DNA of 64,000 bases from Pseudomonadota bacterium (GCA_018241665.1 JAFEDK010000019.1:242198-306197); one strand, 5' to 3'. Positions 50,652 through 59,965 are shown, numbered from the stretch's first letter. The notes: a model not told the origin generated them from the sequence alone. Numbers and translations: made by a program.

Positions 50652-50770
50652 GGCCCGCTTTTCACGCAGCAACGATGATCGGTGGGGGCGAATTCATTCG
50701 CCCTGCACACTCTGATTCCGGGTCTTGGGCGAATGAATTCGCCCCCACACCCCGCTGGAGCCGCCCATGA
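50648..50770 (+). CDS. REPIN-containing mini-ORF bridging mnmG and rsmG
   Basis: A 40-codon frame whose ATG overlaps the mnmG stop (ATGA, 50648-50651) and whose TGA overlaps the rsmG start (ATGA, 50767-50770). The REPIN is read in the same frame as in the efflux operon mini-ORF, GGEFIRP...ANEFAPT. It could preserve translational coupling after the repeat entered an overlapping junction. Visible in sequence; expression is inferred. Confidence 0.45.
   Translation: MRPAFHAATMIGGGEFIRPAHSDSGSWANEFAPTPRWSRP
50682..50748. repeat. REPIN-like inverted repeat, copy 7
   Basis: Canonical 67-nt copy with perfect 22-nt arms and a 23-nt loop that starts TGCACACTCTG. It splits the mnmG-rsmG junction without breaking the run of genes. 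Confidence 0.9.
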
Positions 50771-51399
50771 GCGCCGCCACCCTCGAGAAGGGCATTGCCA
50801 CCCTCGGCCTAGATCTGCCCGCCGACGCCCCGGAGAAGCTGCTCGCCTTCGGCCAGCTGCTGATCAAGTGGAACAAGGTCTACAACCTCACCGCGATCCG
50901 CGACGAGTCTCAGGTCGTCACCCACCACCTGCTCGACTCCCTGTCGGTGCTGCCACAACTGGGCGGCATTTCCCGGCTGGTGGACGTCGGCTCCGGCGGC
51001 GGCCTGCCCGGCGTGGTGCTGGCGATCTGCCGGCCCGACCTGCAGGTGGACTCGGTCGAGACAGTGCAAAAGAAAAGCACCTTCCAGAACCAAGCGCGGA
51101 TCGAGCTGAAGCTCGCCAACTTCCGTGCCCATCACGCCCGCATCGAAAGCTGGCAACCGGCCTATGCGCCGGACGCCCCCGACGGCATCATTTCGCGCGC
51201 CTTCGCCGACCTGGCCGACTTCGTGAACCTCACCGCCCACCTGGCCGGACCGCAAACGCGCATCCTGGCCATGAAGGGCGTATACCCTGAAGACGAAATC
51301 GCCCGCATTCCCTCCGGCTTCGCGATGGAACGCAGCGTGGAACTCCAGGTGCCCGGCCTCGACGCCGAACGCCATCTCATCATTGTGAAACGGACCTGA
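50767..51399 (+). CDS. rsmG: 16S rRNA (guanine527-N7) methyltransferase
   Basis: Methylates G527 of 16S rRNA with S-adenosylmethionine, 210 aa. Typical N-terminal LIKWNKVYNLTAIRD, the SAM motif VDVGSGGGLPGVVLAI, and ISRAFADLADF. Methylation of this site affects streptomycin sensitivity in other bacteria. It is followed 2 nt later by parA. Confidence 0.95.
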   Translation: MSAATLEKGIATLGLDLPADAPEKLLAFGQLLIKWNKVYNLTAIRDESQVVTHHLLDSLSVLPQLGGISRLVDVGSGGGLPGVVLAICRPDLQVDSVETVQKKSTFQNQARIELKLANFRAHHARIESWQPAYAPDAPDGIISRAFADLADFVNLTAHLAGPQTRILAMKGVYPEDEIARIPSGFAMERSVELQVPGLDAERHLIIVKRT

Positions 51400-51401
51400 G
51401 C

Positions 51402-52172
51402 ATGGCCCGCATTTTCTGCATCGCCAACCAAAAGGGTGGGGTCGGCAAGACGACCACCTGTGTCAACCTCGCCGCCGGCCTGGCCGCGGCCAAGCAGCGC
51501 GTGCTGCTGATCGACCTGGATCCCCAGGGCAACGCGACGATGGGCAGCGGCATCGACAAGCGCACCCTCGGCAAATCGGTCTATCACCTGCTGGTCGGCC
51601 TGTGCACCGTCGCCGAGGCGCGCGTGCGCTCGGAAGCCGGCAAGTACGACGTGATCCCCGCCAACCGCGACCTGGCTGGCGCCGAAGTCGAACTGGTCGG
51701 GCTCGAGCGGCGCGAGAACCGCATGCGCGACGCCCTCGCACTGCACGCCCAGGAATACGACTTCATCCTCGTGGACTGCCCGCCGTCCCTGTCGCTCTTG
51801 ACCCTCAACGGCCTGTGCGCCGCCCACGGCGTCATCATCCCGATGCAGTGCGAGTATTACGCGCTGGAAGGTCTGTCCGACCTGGTCAACTCGATCAAGA
51901 AGGTACATGCCAACCTGAACCGCGAGCTGGGCATCATCGGCCTGCTGCGGGTCATGTTCGACCCCCGCGTCACGCTGCAGCAGCAGGTTTCCGCCCAGCT
52001 CGAATCGCACTTCGGCGACAAGGTCTTCAAGGCGGTCGTGCCGCGCAACGTGCGCCTCGCCGAGGCCCCCAGCCACGGCGTGCCCGGCGTGGTGTTCGAC
52101 CGCAGCGCCAAGGGCGCCCAGGCCTACCTGGCCTTCGCCAAAGAACTGATCCAGCGGGTCAAAACTCTCTAA
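51402..52172 (+). CDS. parA: Chromosome partitioning ATPase ParA (Soj)
   Basis: Walker-type ATPase that moves ParB-parS complexes during chromosome segregation, 256 aa. Deviant Walker A KGGVGKTTT at the N-terminus, DLDPQGNATMGSG and DFILVDCPPSLSLLT. No helix-turn-helix extension, so it is the chromosomal type. With parB it forms the usual pair after rsmG. Confidence 0.95.
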   Translation: MARIFCIANQKGGVGKTTTCVNLAAGLAAAKQRVLLIDLDPQGNATMGSGIDKRTLGKSVYHLLVGLCTVAEARVRSEAGKYDVIPANRDLAGAEVELVGLERRENRMRDALALHAQEYDFILVDCPPSLSLLTLNGLCAAHGVIIPMQCEYYALEGLSDLVNSIKKVHANLNRELGIIGLLRVMFDPRVTLQQQVSAQLESHFGDKVFKAVVPRNVRLAEAPSHGVPGVVFDRSAKGAQAYLAFAKELIQRVKTL

Positions 52173-52180
52173 CCGACACC

Positions 52181-53050
52181 ATGGCATCTCCGAAACTCAA
52201 AGGCCTCGGCCGCGGTCTCGACGCGCTCCTCGGCGGCAATGCCGAGCCGGACAAGGCCGAGGGCGAACTGCAGATCCTGCCCGCCTCCGAACTGCAACCC
52301 GGCAAGTACCAGCCACGCACACGCATGGACCCCGGCTCCCTGGAAGAGCTGGCCGCCTCCATCAAGTCCCAGGGGGTCATGCAACCCATCCTGGTGCGCC
52401 AGATCGGTGGCGCCTTCGACGCCAAGCGCTACGAGATCATCGCCGGCGAACGGCGCTGGCGCGCCGCGCAGATCGCCGGCCTGTCGGCCGTGCCCTGCCT
52501 GGTGCGGGAGATTCCCGACGAAGCCGCGCTGGCGATGTCCCTCATCGAGAACATCCAGCGGGAAGACCTCAATCCCCTCGAAGAAGCCGCCGGCATCCAG
52601 CGCCTCATCGACGAGTTCGGCATGACCCACCAACAGGCCGCCGACGCCGTCGGGCGCTCCCGCCCGGCCGCCTCCAACCTGCTGCGCCTGCTGCAACTGG
52701 CCCCGCCGGTGCAGGAACTGCTGATGGCCGGCGACATCGACATGGGCCACGCCCGCGCCTTGCTGCCCCTCGACGGCGCCACCCAGATCGGCCTCGCCAA
52801 CCTGATCGCCGCCAAGGGCCTGTCGGTACGCGATGTCGAGCGTCTGGTGCACCAGGCCCTCAATCCCAAGAGCAAGCTGCCGCCCCCGCTGCCCGACCGG
52901 GACATCCTGCGCCTGCAGGAAGACATCGCCGACCGGATCGGTGCGACGGTGAAGATCAAGGCCAACAAGAAAGGGATCGGCGCCGTGACGATCCAGTTCG
53001 GCAGCCTGGATCAACTCGACGGACTACTCGAGAAGCTGAACCTGAAGTAG
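52181..53050 (+). CDS. parB: Chromosome partitioning protein ParB (Spo0J)
   Basis: CTP-dependent clamp that binds parS sites, 289 aa. The N-terminal KGLGRGLDALLGG stretch interacts with ParA; the ParB/sulfiredoxin core has LQPGKYQPRT and the CTP-binding GERRWRAAQ; an HTH region (MTHQQAADAVGRSRPAASNLLRL) and a C-terminal dimerisation domain follow. No parS-like palindrome (TGTTTCACGTGAAACA) was spotted in the window. Confidence 0.95.
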   Translation: MASPKLKGLGRGLDALLGGNAEPDKAEGELQILPASELQPGKYQPRTRMDPGSLEELAASIKSQGVMQPILVRQIGGAFDAKRYEIIAGERRWRAAQIAGLSAVPCLVREIPDEAALAMSLIENIQREDLNPLEEAAGIQRLIDEFGMTHQQAADAVGRSRPAASNLLRLLQLAPPVQELLMAGDIDMGHARALLPLDGATQIGLANLIAAKGLSVRDVERLVHQALNPKSKLPPPLPDRDILRLQEDIADRIGATVKIKANKKGIGAVTIQFGSLDQLDGLLEKLNLK

Positions 53051-53078
53051 GCGGAGCAGCCCGGTGGGCTTGCCCCCC

Positions 53079-53145
53079 GTAGGGGCGAATTCATTCGCCC
53101 GCGGACTTGATTCAAGCGGCAACGGGCGAATGAATTCGCCCCTAC
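53079..53145. repeat. REPIN-like inverted repeat, copy 8
   Basis: 67-nt copy in which both heads are GTAGGGG rather than GTGGGGG, with matching changes in the opposite arm, so the pairing is kept. It lies between parB and a small minus-strand gene whose TAG stop is the TAG of this REP head. Confidence 0.9.
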
Positions 53146-53342
53146 GGCTTGTGCTGGCCCAGCAATTGTTTGAGCAGGGAGCGCTTGGCTTCCTGGCGCT
53201 TGGCCCCTGGCGATTTCTCGTGGGGCCCGGCCTTGCGCTGCAGGGCCGGCACGACCAGCGGATTGCGCGGCGCCCCCTGCCGCCCTCCATCCGGATTGCG
53301 GAACACCAACTTCTGGCGCGTGCCGAGCGTCCGATTGGCCAC
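53142..53342 (-). CDS. Small basic protein, unknown function
   Basis: About 66 aa, rich in Arg, Lys and Pro (RNPLVVPALQRKAGPHEKS, KRQEAKRSLLKQLLGQ). The pattern RNPxVVPALxRKAGPH resembles small conserved basic proteins of unknown function in betaproteobacteria, but I cannot name a family. Start: a GTG with GAGGG 5 nt upstream, 7 nt after the stop of the cysteine-rich gene; a longer frame from ATG 53393 would overlap that gene. The stop codon is supplied by REPIN copy 8, so the original C-terminus may have been different. Confidence 0.5.
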   Translation of the reverse strand: MANRTLGTRQKLVFRNPDGGRQGAPRNPLVVPALQRKAGPHEKSPGAKRQEAKRSLLKQLLGQHKP

Positions 53343-53349
53343 GCTACCC

Positions 53350-53565
53350 TCAGGCCTTGCGCTGGTGGGCCATCCCGGCGGCGGCCAGCTCACTGAGCGT
53401 GACGGCTTCGGTCACACCGGAGATCTCGGCGAAGCAGCCGTCCAGCGGACACGTCCGGCCGGGCGGACAACCATGCTCCAGAGCACACTGATGCTGGGTC
53501 TGGTCGGTCAGGACCATCTCGCGGACCGCTTCGCAACGGCTGATGGGCGAATCTATGAAGCTCAT
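53350..53565 (-). CDS. Small cysteine-containing protein, unknown function
   Basis: 71 aa with a cysteine cluster in the middle (HQCALEHGCPPGRTCPLDGC) and one Cys near the N-terminus. The arrangement could hold a metal or Fe-S cluster or take part in redox control. A strong GGGGAGG lies 8-9 nt before the ATG, which supports a real gene. It heads a two-gene unit with the basic protein and follows the Crp-family gene on the same strand (105-nt gap). Not recognised. Confidence 0.65.
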   Translation of the reverse strand: MSFIDSPISRCEAVREMVLTDQTQHQCALEHGCPPGRTCPLDGCFAEISGVTEAVTLSELAAAGMAHQRKA

Positions 53566-53670
53566 GATATTCCTCCCCTCTATGCTTTCAGTGTAGTCCA
53601 GGCGTGATAAATTTCCTCACTGCTAGAAGGGTCTTGAGACCTCACCAGACCGCGGCCGCCACCCGCTGCG

Positions 53671-54318
53671 TCACCAGCTCTGGGGCAGTTTCTTGCACAG
53701 GATGATGCGTTGCTGCTCGATTTCGATGTAACCACCGGCCACCAGATCGCGGAGGATGCGATTCACCATTTCCCGCGAGGCGCCCACCATGTTGGCGAGA
53801 TCCTGCTGGGTCAGGCGGCGGTCGATCAGCATCGTGCCATCCCGCTCGACGGCCATCGTCTCGAAGAGGCGGGCGATGCGGCCGAACACGTCGACCAGGG
53901 CGAGCGCGCGGACGTTGTCGGTAAGGAGGCGGATCCGCCCGACCAGATTGCGCACCACGGTCTGCATGCAACCCGGATCCGTTTCAATCAGGCCCAGGAA
54001 GGCGGTACGCGGAATCTGCAATACTTCACTCCGCGTCACCGCGATGACCGAGGCGGAACGGGGCGCATCATCGAGCAGGGCAAGCTCACCGAAGTAGTCG
54101 CCAGGATCGAGGAGGGACAACGTGACCTCCCGCCCATTGTTGTCGGTGAGAAAGGCCTTGAGCGATCCGCTCTGCACCACGAACAGGCTGCTGCCCTCGT
54201 CACCCTCGTTCACGACGATGGTGTTGGCCGCAAAGCTGCGTACGCGCGAACGCTCCTTCAGTGTCTTGACCTGAGTTTCATTCAGGCCGGCAAACAGGTC
54301 CACCCGCTCAAGATACAT
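53671..54318 (-). CDS. Crp/Fnr-family transcriptional regulator
   Basis: 215-aa regulator with an N-terminal cyclic-nucleotide-binding domain (about 10-120; GSLKAFLTDNNGREVTLSLL, DPGDYFGELALLDDAPRSA) and a C-terminal winged HTH (about 150-212; LTQQDLANMVGASREMVNRILRDL). The FGELALLDDAPRSA stretch matches the cAMP-binding phosphate cassette of Crp-like proteins (FGE...R.A). There is no N-terminal Cys cluster as in Fnr. It is divergent from a CHASE2 adenylate cyclase across only 45 nt, which suggests that the cyclase product is its ligand. Confidence 0.88.
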   Translation of the reverse strand: MYLERVDLFAGLNETQVKTLKERSRVRSFAANTIVVNEGDEGSSLFVVQSGSLKAFLTDNNGREVTLSLLDPGDYFGELALLDDAPRSASVIAVTRSEVLQIPRTAFLGLIETDPGCMQTVVRNLVGRIRLLTDNVRALALVDVFGRIARLFETMAVERDGTMLIDRRLTQQDLANMVGASREMVNRILRDLVAGGYIEIEQQRIILCKKLPQSW

Positions 54319-54363
54319 CACCGACTTTCCCCCCAATGACCGAACACGCCTGACCACCATCCC

Positions 54364-56358
54364 GTGCCGCCCCCTGACAAAACCTTCGCCGGATTTCTGC
54401 TGAGCACGCTGCTGGTGCTGGCGATGGTCATGTTTTCGCCAGTCCAGGAACTGGAGAACGGTGCAGGCCTCGACTTGCTGTACGCACTGCGTGGCCCTCG
54501 TCCGGCTCCCGAATCGGTCGTGATTATAACCCTCGATTCCCGCTCGGCCCGGGACCTCGGCCAGTCTCCGCGTCCCGAGCGCTGGCCGCGCATCCTCCAC
54601 GCCCGCCTGGTGAACGGCCTGGCCGAACGGGGGGCGCAAGCCATCGGCTTCGACGTGCTCTTCGAAAGGGAACGCGAACCCGCCGACGACCGGGCGCTGG
54701 CCAACGCCTTGCGCAGATCCGGCAACGTAACGCTGATCGAGGGCGTCAGCCGCGAGACCGTCAGCGGCCCGGACGGCAAGGCATTGGCCAGCGTCGATCG
54801 CCTGACCCAGGCCCAGCCGCTGCTGCGGGAGGCCGCCTGGGCCAACGGGCCCTTCATCATGCCGAAAACCCCGGACGGCGTCATCGAATTCTGGGGGGCA
54901 GTCCCCAGCGTCGGCGACCGGCCGTCCCTCCCCCTGCTGATGGCCCGCCGCATGGGCCGTAACCCTGAAGATGCCCACGACGGGCAGCGCCGCATCCTCA
55001 ACTTGTACGGTCCGATCGGCAGCATCCGCACCATTCCCTACTCTGCGGCCCTCGAACTGGTCGCCGACCCTGTCGCCGGCGACGCCGCCTTCCGCGGCAA
55101 GGCCGTACTGATTGGCTTCTCCGAGTTCAACCAGTCCCGCCAGGCCGACATGTTCCGGACGCCCTACAGCACGCCGGACGGCCTCGACATCAGCGGCGTC
55201 GAACTATGCGCCACGGCGCTCGGCAACCTGCTTGAGGGCTCCAGCCTGGAACGCCCTCCGCAGCTGGCAAGCACCGCCGGCCTGCTCGCCTGGGGCCTGC
55301 TGCTTGCGCTGTCCTGGCGGCTGACCAGCACCCGCCGGGCCCTGGCCGTCACGCTGGCGCTCGCCCTCGGCTGGCTGGCAGTCGCCTACGCGAGCTTTGC
55401 GTGGGCCCATCTGTGGCTGCCGGTCATCCTCCCCACCGCCATCGCGCCGCTGATCGCAGTGGCCGGCGGCCTCGCATTGCACATGCGGGCCGCCCGGCAG
55501 CGGGAAGACCAGCTCGCCAAGGCCCTCGACCGGGGCCTCAGCCTGCAGGGGAGCGCCAAGCTGGCCAAGCTACTGCAAGGCCACGACGGCGGACGCTTGG
55601 TCCACGGCGTCTGCCTGTGCAGCGACATCGAGTCTTATACCAGCCTGTCCGAGAGCCTCAGCCCGGAAGCCACCCGTGACGTCCTCAACAGCTACTTCGA
55701 GATCTTCATCCCGGTCATCGAGGCCCACGGCGGCCATGTCATGGATATCGTCGGCGACTCGGCGATGTGCCTGTGGCTCGCCGACGATTCCGCTGCGGAC
55801 GCCTGCAGCAAGGCCCGGGAAGCCGCCCTTGACTTGCACCAGCGCCTGAACGAAGACGAGACGCCGGGTGCACTGAAGACCCGCTTCGGCCTCCACTACG
55901 GACAGGTCTTCCTCGGCGAGGTCGGCAGCGACCAGCACCGGGAACTGCGGGTAATCGGCGACATCGTCAACACTTCCAGCCGCATCCAGGGCGGCAACAA
56001 GCCCCTCGGGACACGCATCCTGGCATCCGGCGCTGTCGTCTCCCATGGTGGCGACAGCCCGCGCTACGGTTATGCCCGCACCCTCGGCGCCTTCACGCTG
56101 GTCGGCAAGAAGACACCGCTCGAACTCCACGAAATCCTGCCTGCCCCACAGTCGCCGGCCCTTGCCAGCGCCTTTGCAACCGCCCGCAGCGCCTACGCTG
56201 CCGATGCCCTGGAAGCCGCCATGGCCCATCTGCATCAAGTACTGGAGGAGCTCCCCCATGATGGTCCGGCGCACTTCTACCTGCAGCGCTGCCGCGACCG
56301 CCTGAACGGCTCACAAGTTCCCGACGGCGACGGCCACATCGTCATGACCAGCAAATAG
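54364..56358 (+). CDS. CHASE2-domain class III adenylate/guanylate cyclase
   Basis: Membrane cyclase, 664 aa. One N-terminal transmembrane helix (about 10-28), an extracytoplasmic CHASE2 sensor domain (about 35-300), three transmembrane helices (about 302-375), and a class III nucleotide cyclase domain (about 415-590) with VCLCSDIESYTSLSE and DIVGDSAMCLW carrying the metal-binding Asp residues. A short helical tail (SAYAADALEAAMAHLHQVL) may be TPR-like. The start is a GTG (VPPPDKTF) with no good Shine-Dalgarno. It probably feeds cAMP to the adjacent Crp-family regulator and is followed by the FecR-TPR-barrel gene. Confidence 0.88.
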   Translation: MPPPDKTFAGFLLSTLLVLAMVMFSPVQELENGAGLDLLYALRGPRPAPESVVIITLDSRSARDLGQSPRPERWPRILHARLVNGLAERGAQAIGFDVLFEREREPADDRALANALRRSGNVTLIEGVSRETVSGPDGKALASVDRLTQAQPLLREAAWANGPFIMPKTPDGVIEFWGAVPSVGDRPSLPLLMARRMGRNPEDAHDGQRRILNLYGPIGSIRTIPYSAALELVADPVAGDAAFRGKAVLIGFSEFNQSRQADMFRTPYSTPDGLDISGVELCATALGNLLEGSSLERPPQLASTAGLLAWGLLLALSWRLTSTRRALAVTLALALGWLAVAYASFAWAHLWLPVILPTAIAPLIAVAGGLALHMRAARQREDQLAKALDRGLSLQGSAKLAKLLQGHDGGRLVHGVCLCSDIESYTSLSESLSPEATRDVLNSYFEIFIPVIEAHGGHVMDIVGDSAMCLWLADDSAADACSKAREAALDLHQRLNEDETPGALKTRFGLHYGQVFLGEVGSDQHRELRVIGDIVNTSSRIQGGNKPLGTRILASGAVVSHGGDSPRYGYARTLGAFTLVGKKTPLELHEILPAPQSPALASAFATARSAYAADALEAAMAHLHQVLEELPHDGPAHFYLQRCRDRLNGSQVPDGDGHIVMTSK

Positions 56359-56524
56359 AGACCTGACTGAGGGCGTCCGCCGACACCACACAAATAGCAT
56401 TTTCCCCAAGCAAGACAATGACTTAATGACAAACAAATGCGCATATTATGGGGATTTGCAGTTAATATGTTGCGCCTGCACAGCCTTGCAACAGGCCCCA
56501 CAAATTTGATCCGGTAGAGTTGAG

Positions 56525-59500
56525 ATGGAGCCACACGCCCCTGCCCTGCACCCTTTTTCGCTACGCCCGCGGCAACTTGGCCTGGCTATCGCCATGGCGC
56601 TCCTGAGCCTCGAAGCAAGTGCGGCCTGCGAGCAAAAGGCCGGCACGCTGACGGCCCTCGAAGGGCGGGTCGAAGTCCGCAGCAGCAATGGCGGTAACTG
56701 GCAGGCGGCCACACCGCGCCAGGCCCTGTGCCCGGGCGATCAGGTCGCCGTGCGCGGCCCGGGTCGCGCCGCGGTAGTCCTGAGCCAGAACGTGCTGGTG
56801 CGCCTCGACCAGAACACCACCCTGACCCTGCCCCCTGCCGCTGACAGCGGCGAACTTAGCCTCAGCCGCGGCATCGTCCATGTCATCAGCCGCTTCAGCA
56901 AACGCTTCGGAGTCATCACACCCTTCGTCAACGCCTTGGTGGACGGTACCGAATTCACCGTCGCCAGCAGCGACAGGGACGCCCAGGTCGTAGTCGCCGA
57001 AGGCCGGGTCCGCACCGGCAATCCGGCAGGTGAAAAAGTGCTGGGCCCCGGCGAAGCCATCGAGGCCCACGCCGGCAGCGCCCCCGGCAGCATCACCGTA
57101 CGCCCCCTCGACGCCGTCGCGTGGGCCATCCACTACCCCCTGGTCGCCCGTCTCGGCGCCAGCGAACTGGCGCGCCAGCCCGAGGCCCTGCGCCTGAAGC
57201 TCGCAACAGCCCAACGCGAGGCCGATCACGGACAGTTCCTGGCAGCCCTCGACACCCTAGGGACAACGCCTGTCACCGACCCGGCAGTCGCCGCCCTGAA
57301 GGCCGGCATCCTCCTGGGCCTCGGCAGAATCGACGAAGCCACGACGCTTCTGAACGCCAATGCAGCAGAGAACTCCGCAGCATTGGCCGCCGTCGAATCC
57401 GTCGTGCGCGTTGCCCGCAACGAAAACACCGCTGCGGAAGCCGCTGCCCGCAAGGCCGCCAGCCTTGATGACAAGTCCGTAGCAGCCCAGCTCGCCCTCA
57501 GCTACGCCCTGCAGGCCACCCGGCGCCTGCCGGAAGCCCTGGCCGCTGCACAACAAGCCACCGCCCTGGCCCCCGCAGACGCACTGGCCTGGGCACGGCG
57601 GGCGGAGCTCGAACTGAGCCTCGGCCATGCCACTGCCGGCGGCGAGGCGGCCCAGCGCACCCTCTCCCTCGATCCCGACACCCAGCGAGCGCGGGCCCTG
57701 GCAGCCTTCGCCCTCCTGCTGCGCGGCGAGACCGAAACCGCCCGTGCCGCCTTCAGCACCGCCCTCGACGCCGATGACCGGGAACCGCTCACCCATTTCG
57801 GGCTAGGCCTGGCGCTCATGCGCCTCGGCGACACCGACGGCGGACGCCGCGAAGTCGAGATCGCCGCCCTGCTCGACCCAAGCAATGCGGAGCTCCGCAG
57901 CTATCTGGGCCGCGCCTACCTGGAAGAAGCCCGCAACAAGGTCGCCGGCGCCCAGTTCGACCTGGCCCGGCGCCTCGACCCGGCCTCGCCGACCCCGTGG
58001 TACTTCGACGCCTTTCTGAAGCTGCTCGAACGCGAACCGCTGGCGGCCATCCGCAACGGCGAGGAAGCCCTGGCACGCAATGACAACCGCAGCGTGCTGC
58101 GCTCCAGCGAACTGCTCGACCAGGACCGGGCCGCCCGCACCGCCAGTCTCGGCGCCGCCTACCAGCAGGTCGGCTTCGCCGCGGCCGCCCAGGCCACGGC
58201 CATGAATGCCCTCGAGGACGACGGACAGAGCGCCGCGGCCCATCGCCTGCTGGCCGATGCCTATGCCGAAACCCCACGTTTCGAGGCCGCCCGTCTCGGC
58301 GAACTGCTCCAGGCCCAGTTGCGCCAGCCGATCGGCCAGTGGCCGCTGCCGCCGCAGTTCGTGATGCCCCCGCTGCCCATCCTCGATGGACCGCGCGCCG
58401 CATCCCCGGAAGAAGCCACCTCCTTCTTCGACCGCAAGCCGGACCGCGTCGCCGCCACACTGGCCGCCGGCACCCGCGACACCCAGTCGGGCAGCCTGCT
58501 CGCCTCCCATGCCTGGGAGCGCGGACAGATCTCCCTCGGTGCGTTCGACTACCGCGGCCGTGGCCTCAACGAGCGCATGGCCGACACCCACCTGAGCGGC
58601 GGCCGCATCAACGCCCAGTTCGCCCTGACGACCGACACCATGCTGCTCGGCGAGGTCCGCCACACCGAGCGCAATGGCGGTGATATCGACAAGCCATTGT
58701 TCAGCGGCCCGATCGGCCTGGATCACCGCCTCATCAGCGACCTGCAGCGCGTCGGCGTACGTCACACCTTCGGCAGCGGAGAGGAACTGATTGCCGAAGC
58801 CAGCACCCAGCGCCTCCGCGAACGTGTGCTGGATCTGTTCCAGCACGGCGGCATCGACAACAACATCGACGCCGGGCTGGAACAACGCAGCAAGGCCATG
58901 TCAGCCCTGTATTCGCTGCAGCGGGAATGGGGCAGCGTTGCCACCGGGGCAAGCGCGTTCCGCCTGTCCGGCGACCAGAACATCAACCTGACCTTCGCCC
59001 CCAGCGCGATGCCCAACCTGATCCTGGGTACGTATGCACTACCGAGCACCAGGCTCCAAAGCGACCGGGACACGGTGTTCAGCTACGGTCAATGGCGGAT
59101 CAACCCTGTCATCACACTCCACGGCGGCGCGGAATACGTGCGCCTGGACGAACTCGGCAACACCAAGGGCGAACGCATCAACGGCAAATTCGGCGTGGTC
59201 GCCCGCCTGCCGAACGGTACGACCCTGCGCAGCGCCTTCATGCAGGGCGTCTCCGGCTCCAAGTACGACCGTGAAAGCCTGGCGCCCACGCAATTCGCCG
59301 GCTTCAACCAAGTCTTCGACGATACCAACGGAACCCGCTGGCGGCGTGCCGCCGTCGGCGTCGACCAACGCTTCGGCAATGGCATCAACGCCGGCCTGGA
59401 GGCCTCTGCCCGTCACATGGACGTGCCGATGCCAAACAACGGCACCCAGGCTCTGGAAGCCTGGAAGGAACAACTCCACCGCGCCCATCTCACCCTGCCT

Positions 59501-59917
59501 TTCGGCCAGCGGCTTGCGTTCAGCGTCGAATGGCGCCACGAGGAGATCGAAGGACCGACCGACACAGTCCTCCGCGACGCCTTCAGCCCGTACAAGGTCC
59601 GCACCGATCTGCTCCCGGCCCGCCTGTGGCTCAAGACCGGCCCCACCGACACCCTCCTCGAACACTGGACGGTGGATCAGCACGCAGCACTCCTCTCCAG
59701 CGCAGCGGGAGAAATCGCGGCCCGATCAAAGTTCTCGGTCACCAACCTGCGTTTCTCGGTACCGCTTGCAAGCAATCACCTCACGCTCTCATTCGGCATT
59801 TACAATATATTTGATCGTCAATTCCGCTTCCAGAATACCGACCTCAACGGCGACCCCAAGGTCCCGCTGTTCTACCCCCAGCGTACCGCGCTGCTGCAGG
59901 GTAATCTGCGTTTCTGA
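56525..59917 (+). CDS. FecR-TPR-outer-membrane barrel protein
   Basis: Large exported protein, 1130 aa. A signal peptide (about 20-37, ending EASAA) is followed by a FecR domain (about 40-150; GRVEVRSSNGGNW, GRAAVVLSQNVLVRLDQNT, VNALVDGTEFTV), about nine TPR-like repeats (about 215-590; for example ALAWARRAELELSLGHA) and a long beta-rich C-terminal region (about 640-1130) that ends in a terminal Phe, as outer-membrane barrels do (LLQGNLRF). FecR domains usually sit in inner-membrane sigma regulators, so a fusion with TPRs and a barrel points to an outer-membrane complex. The upstream 166 nt are AT-rich. It lies next to the CHASE2 cyclase and a small secreted protein, probably its partners. 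Function unknown. Confidence 0.78.
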   Translation: MEPHAPALHPFSLRPRQLGLAIAMALLSLEASAACEQKAGTLTALEGRVEVRSSNGGNWQAATPRQALCPGDQVAVRGPGRAAVVLSQNVLVRLDQNTTLTLPPAADSGELSLSRGIVHVISRFSKRFGVITPFVNALVDGTEFTVASSDRDAQVVVAEGRVRTGNPAGEKVLGPGEAIEAHAGSAPGSITVRPLDAVAWAIHYPLVARLGASELARQPEALRLKLATAQREADHGQFLAALDTLGTTPVTDPAVAALKAGILLGLGRIDEATTLLNANAAENSAALAAVESVVRVARNENTAAEAAARKAASLDDKSVAAQLALSYALQATRRLPEALAAAQQATALAPADALAWARRAELELSLGHATAGGEAAQRTLSLDPDTQRARALAAFALLLRGETETARAAFSTALDADDREPLTHFGLGLALMRLGDTDGGRREVEIAALLDPSNAELRSYLGRAYLEEARNKVAGAQFDLARRLDPASPTPWYFDAFLKLLEREPLAAIRNGEEALARNDNRSVLRSSELLDQDRAARTASLGAAYQQVGFAAAAQATAMNALEDDGQSAAAHRLLADAYAETPRFEAARLGELLQAQLRQPIGQWPLPPQFVMPPLPILDGPRAASPEEATSFFDRKPDRVAATLAAGTRDTQSGSLLASHAWERGQISLGAFDYRGRGLNERMADTHLSGGRINAQFALTTDTMLLGEVRHTERNGGDIDKPLFSGPIGLDHRLISDLQRVGVRHTFGSGEELIAEASTQRLRERVLDLFQHGGIDNNIDAGLEQRSKAMSALYSLQREWGSVATGASAFRLSGDQNINLTFAPSAMPNLILGTYALPSTRLQSDRDTVFSYGQWRINPVITLHGGAEYVRLDELGNTKGERINGKFGVVARLPNGTTLRSAFMQGVSGSKYDRESLAPTQFAGFNQVFDDTNGTRWRRAAVGVDQRFGNGINAGLEASARHMDVPMPNNGTQALEAWKEQLHRAHLTLPFGQRLAFSVEWRHEEIEGPTDTVLRDAFSPYKVRTDLLPARLWLKTGPTDTLLEHWTVDQHAALLSSAAGEIAARSKFSVTNLRFSVPLASNHLTLSFGIYNIFDRQFRFQNTDLNGDPKVPLFYPQRTALLQGNLRF

Positions 59918-59965
59918 AGACGGTGCTGAGCGCTCACCTATAAACCCATGTGGAGAACCGTGAGA

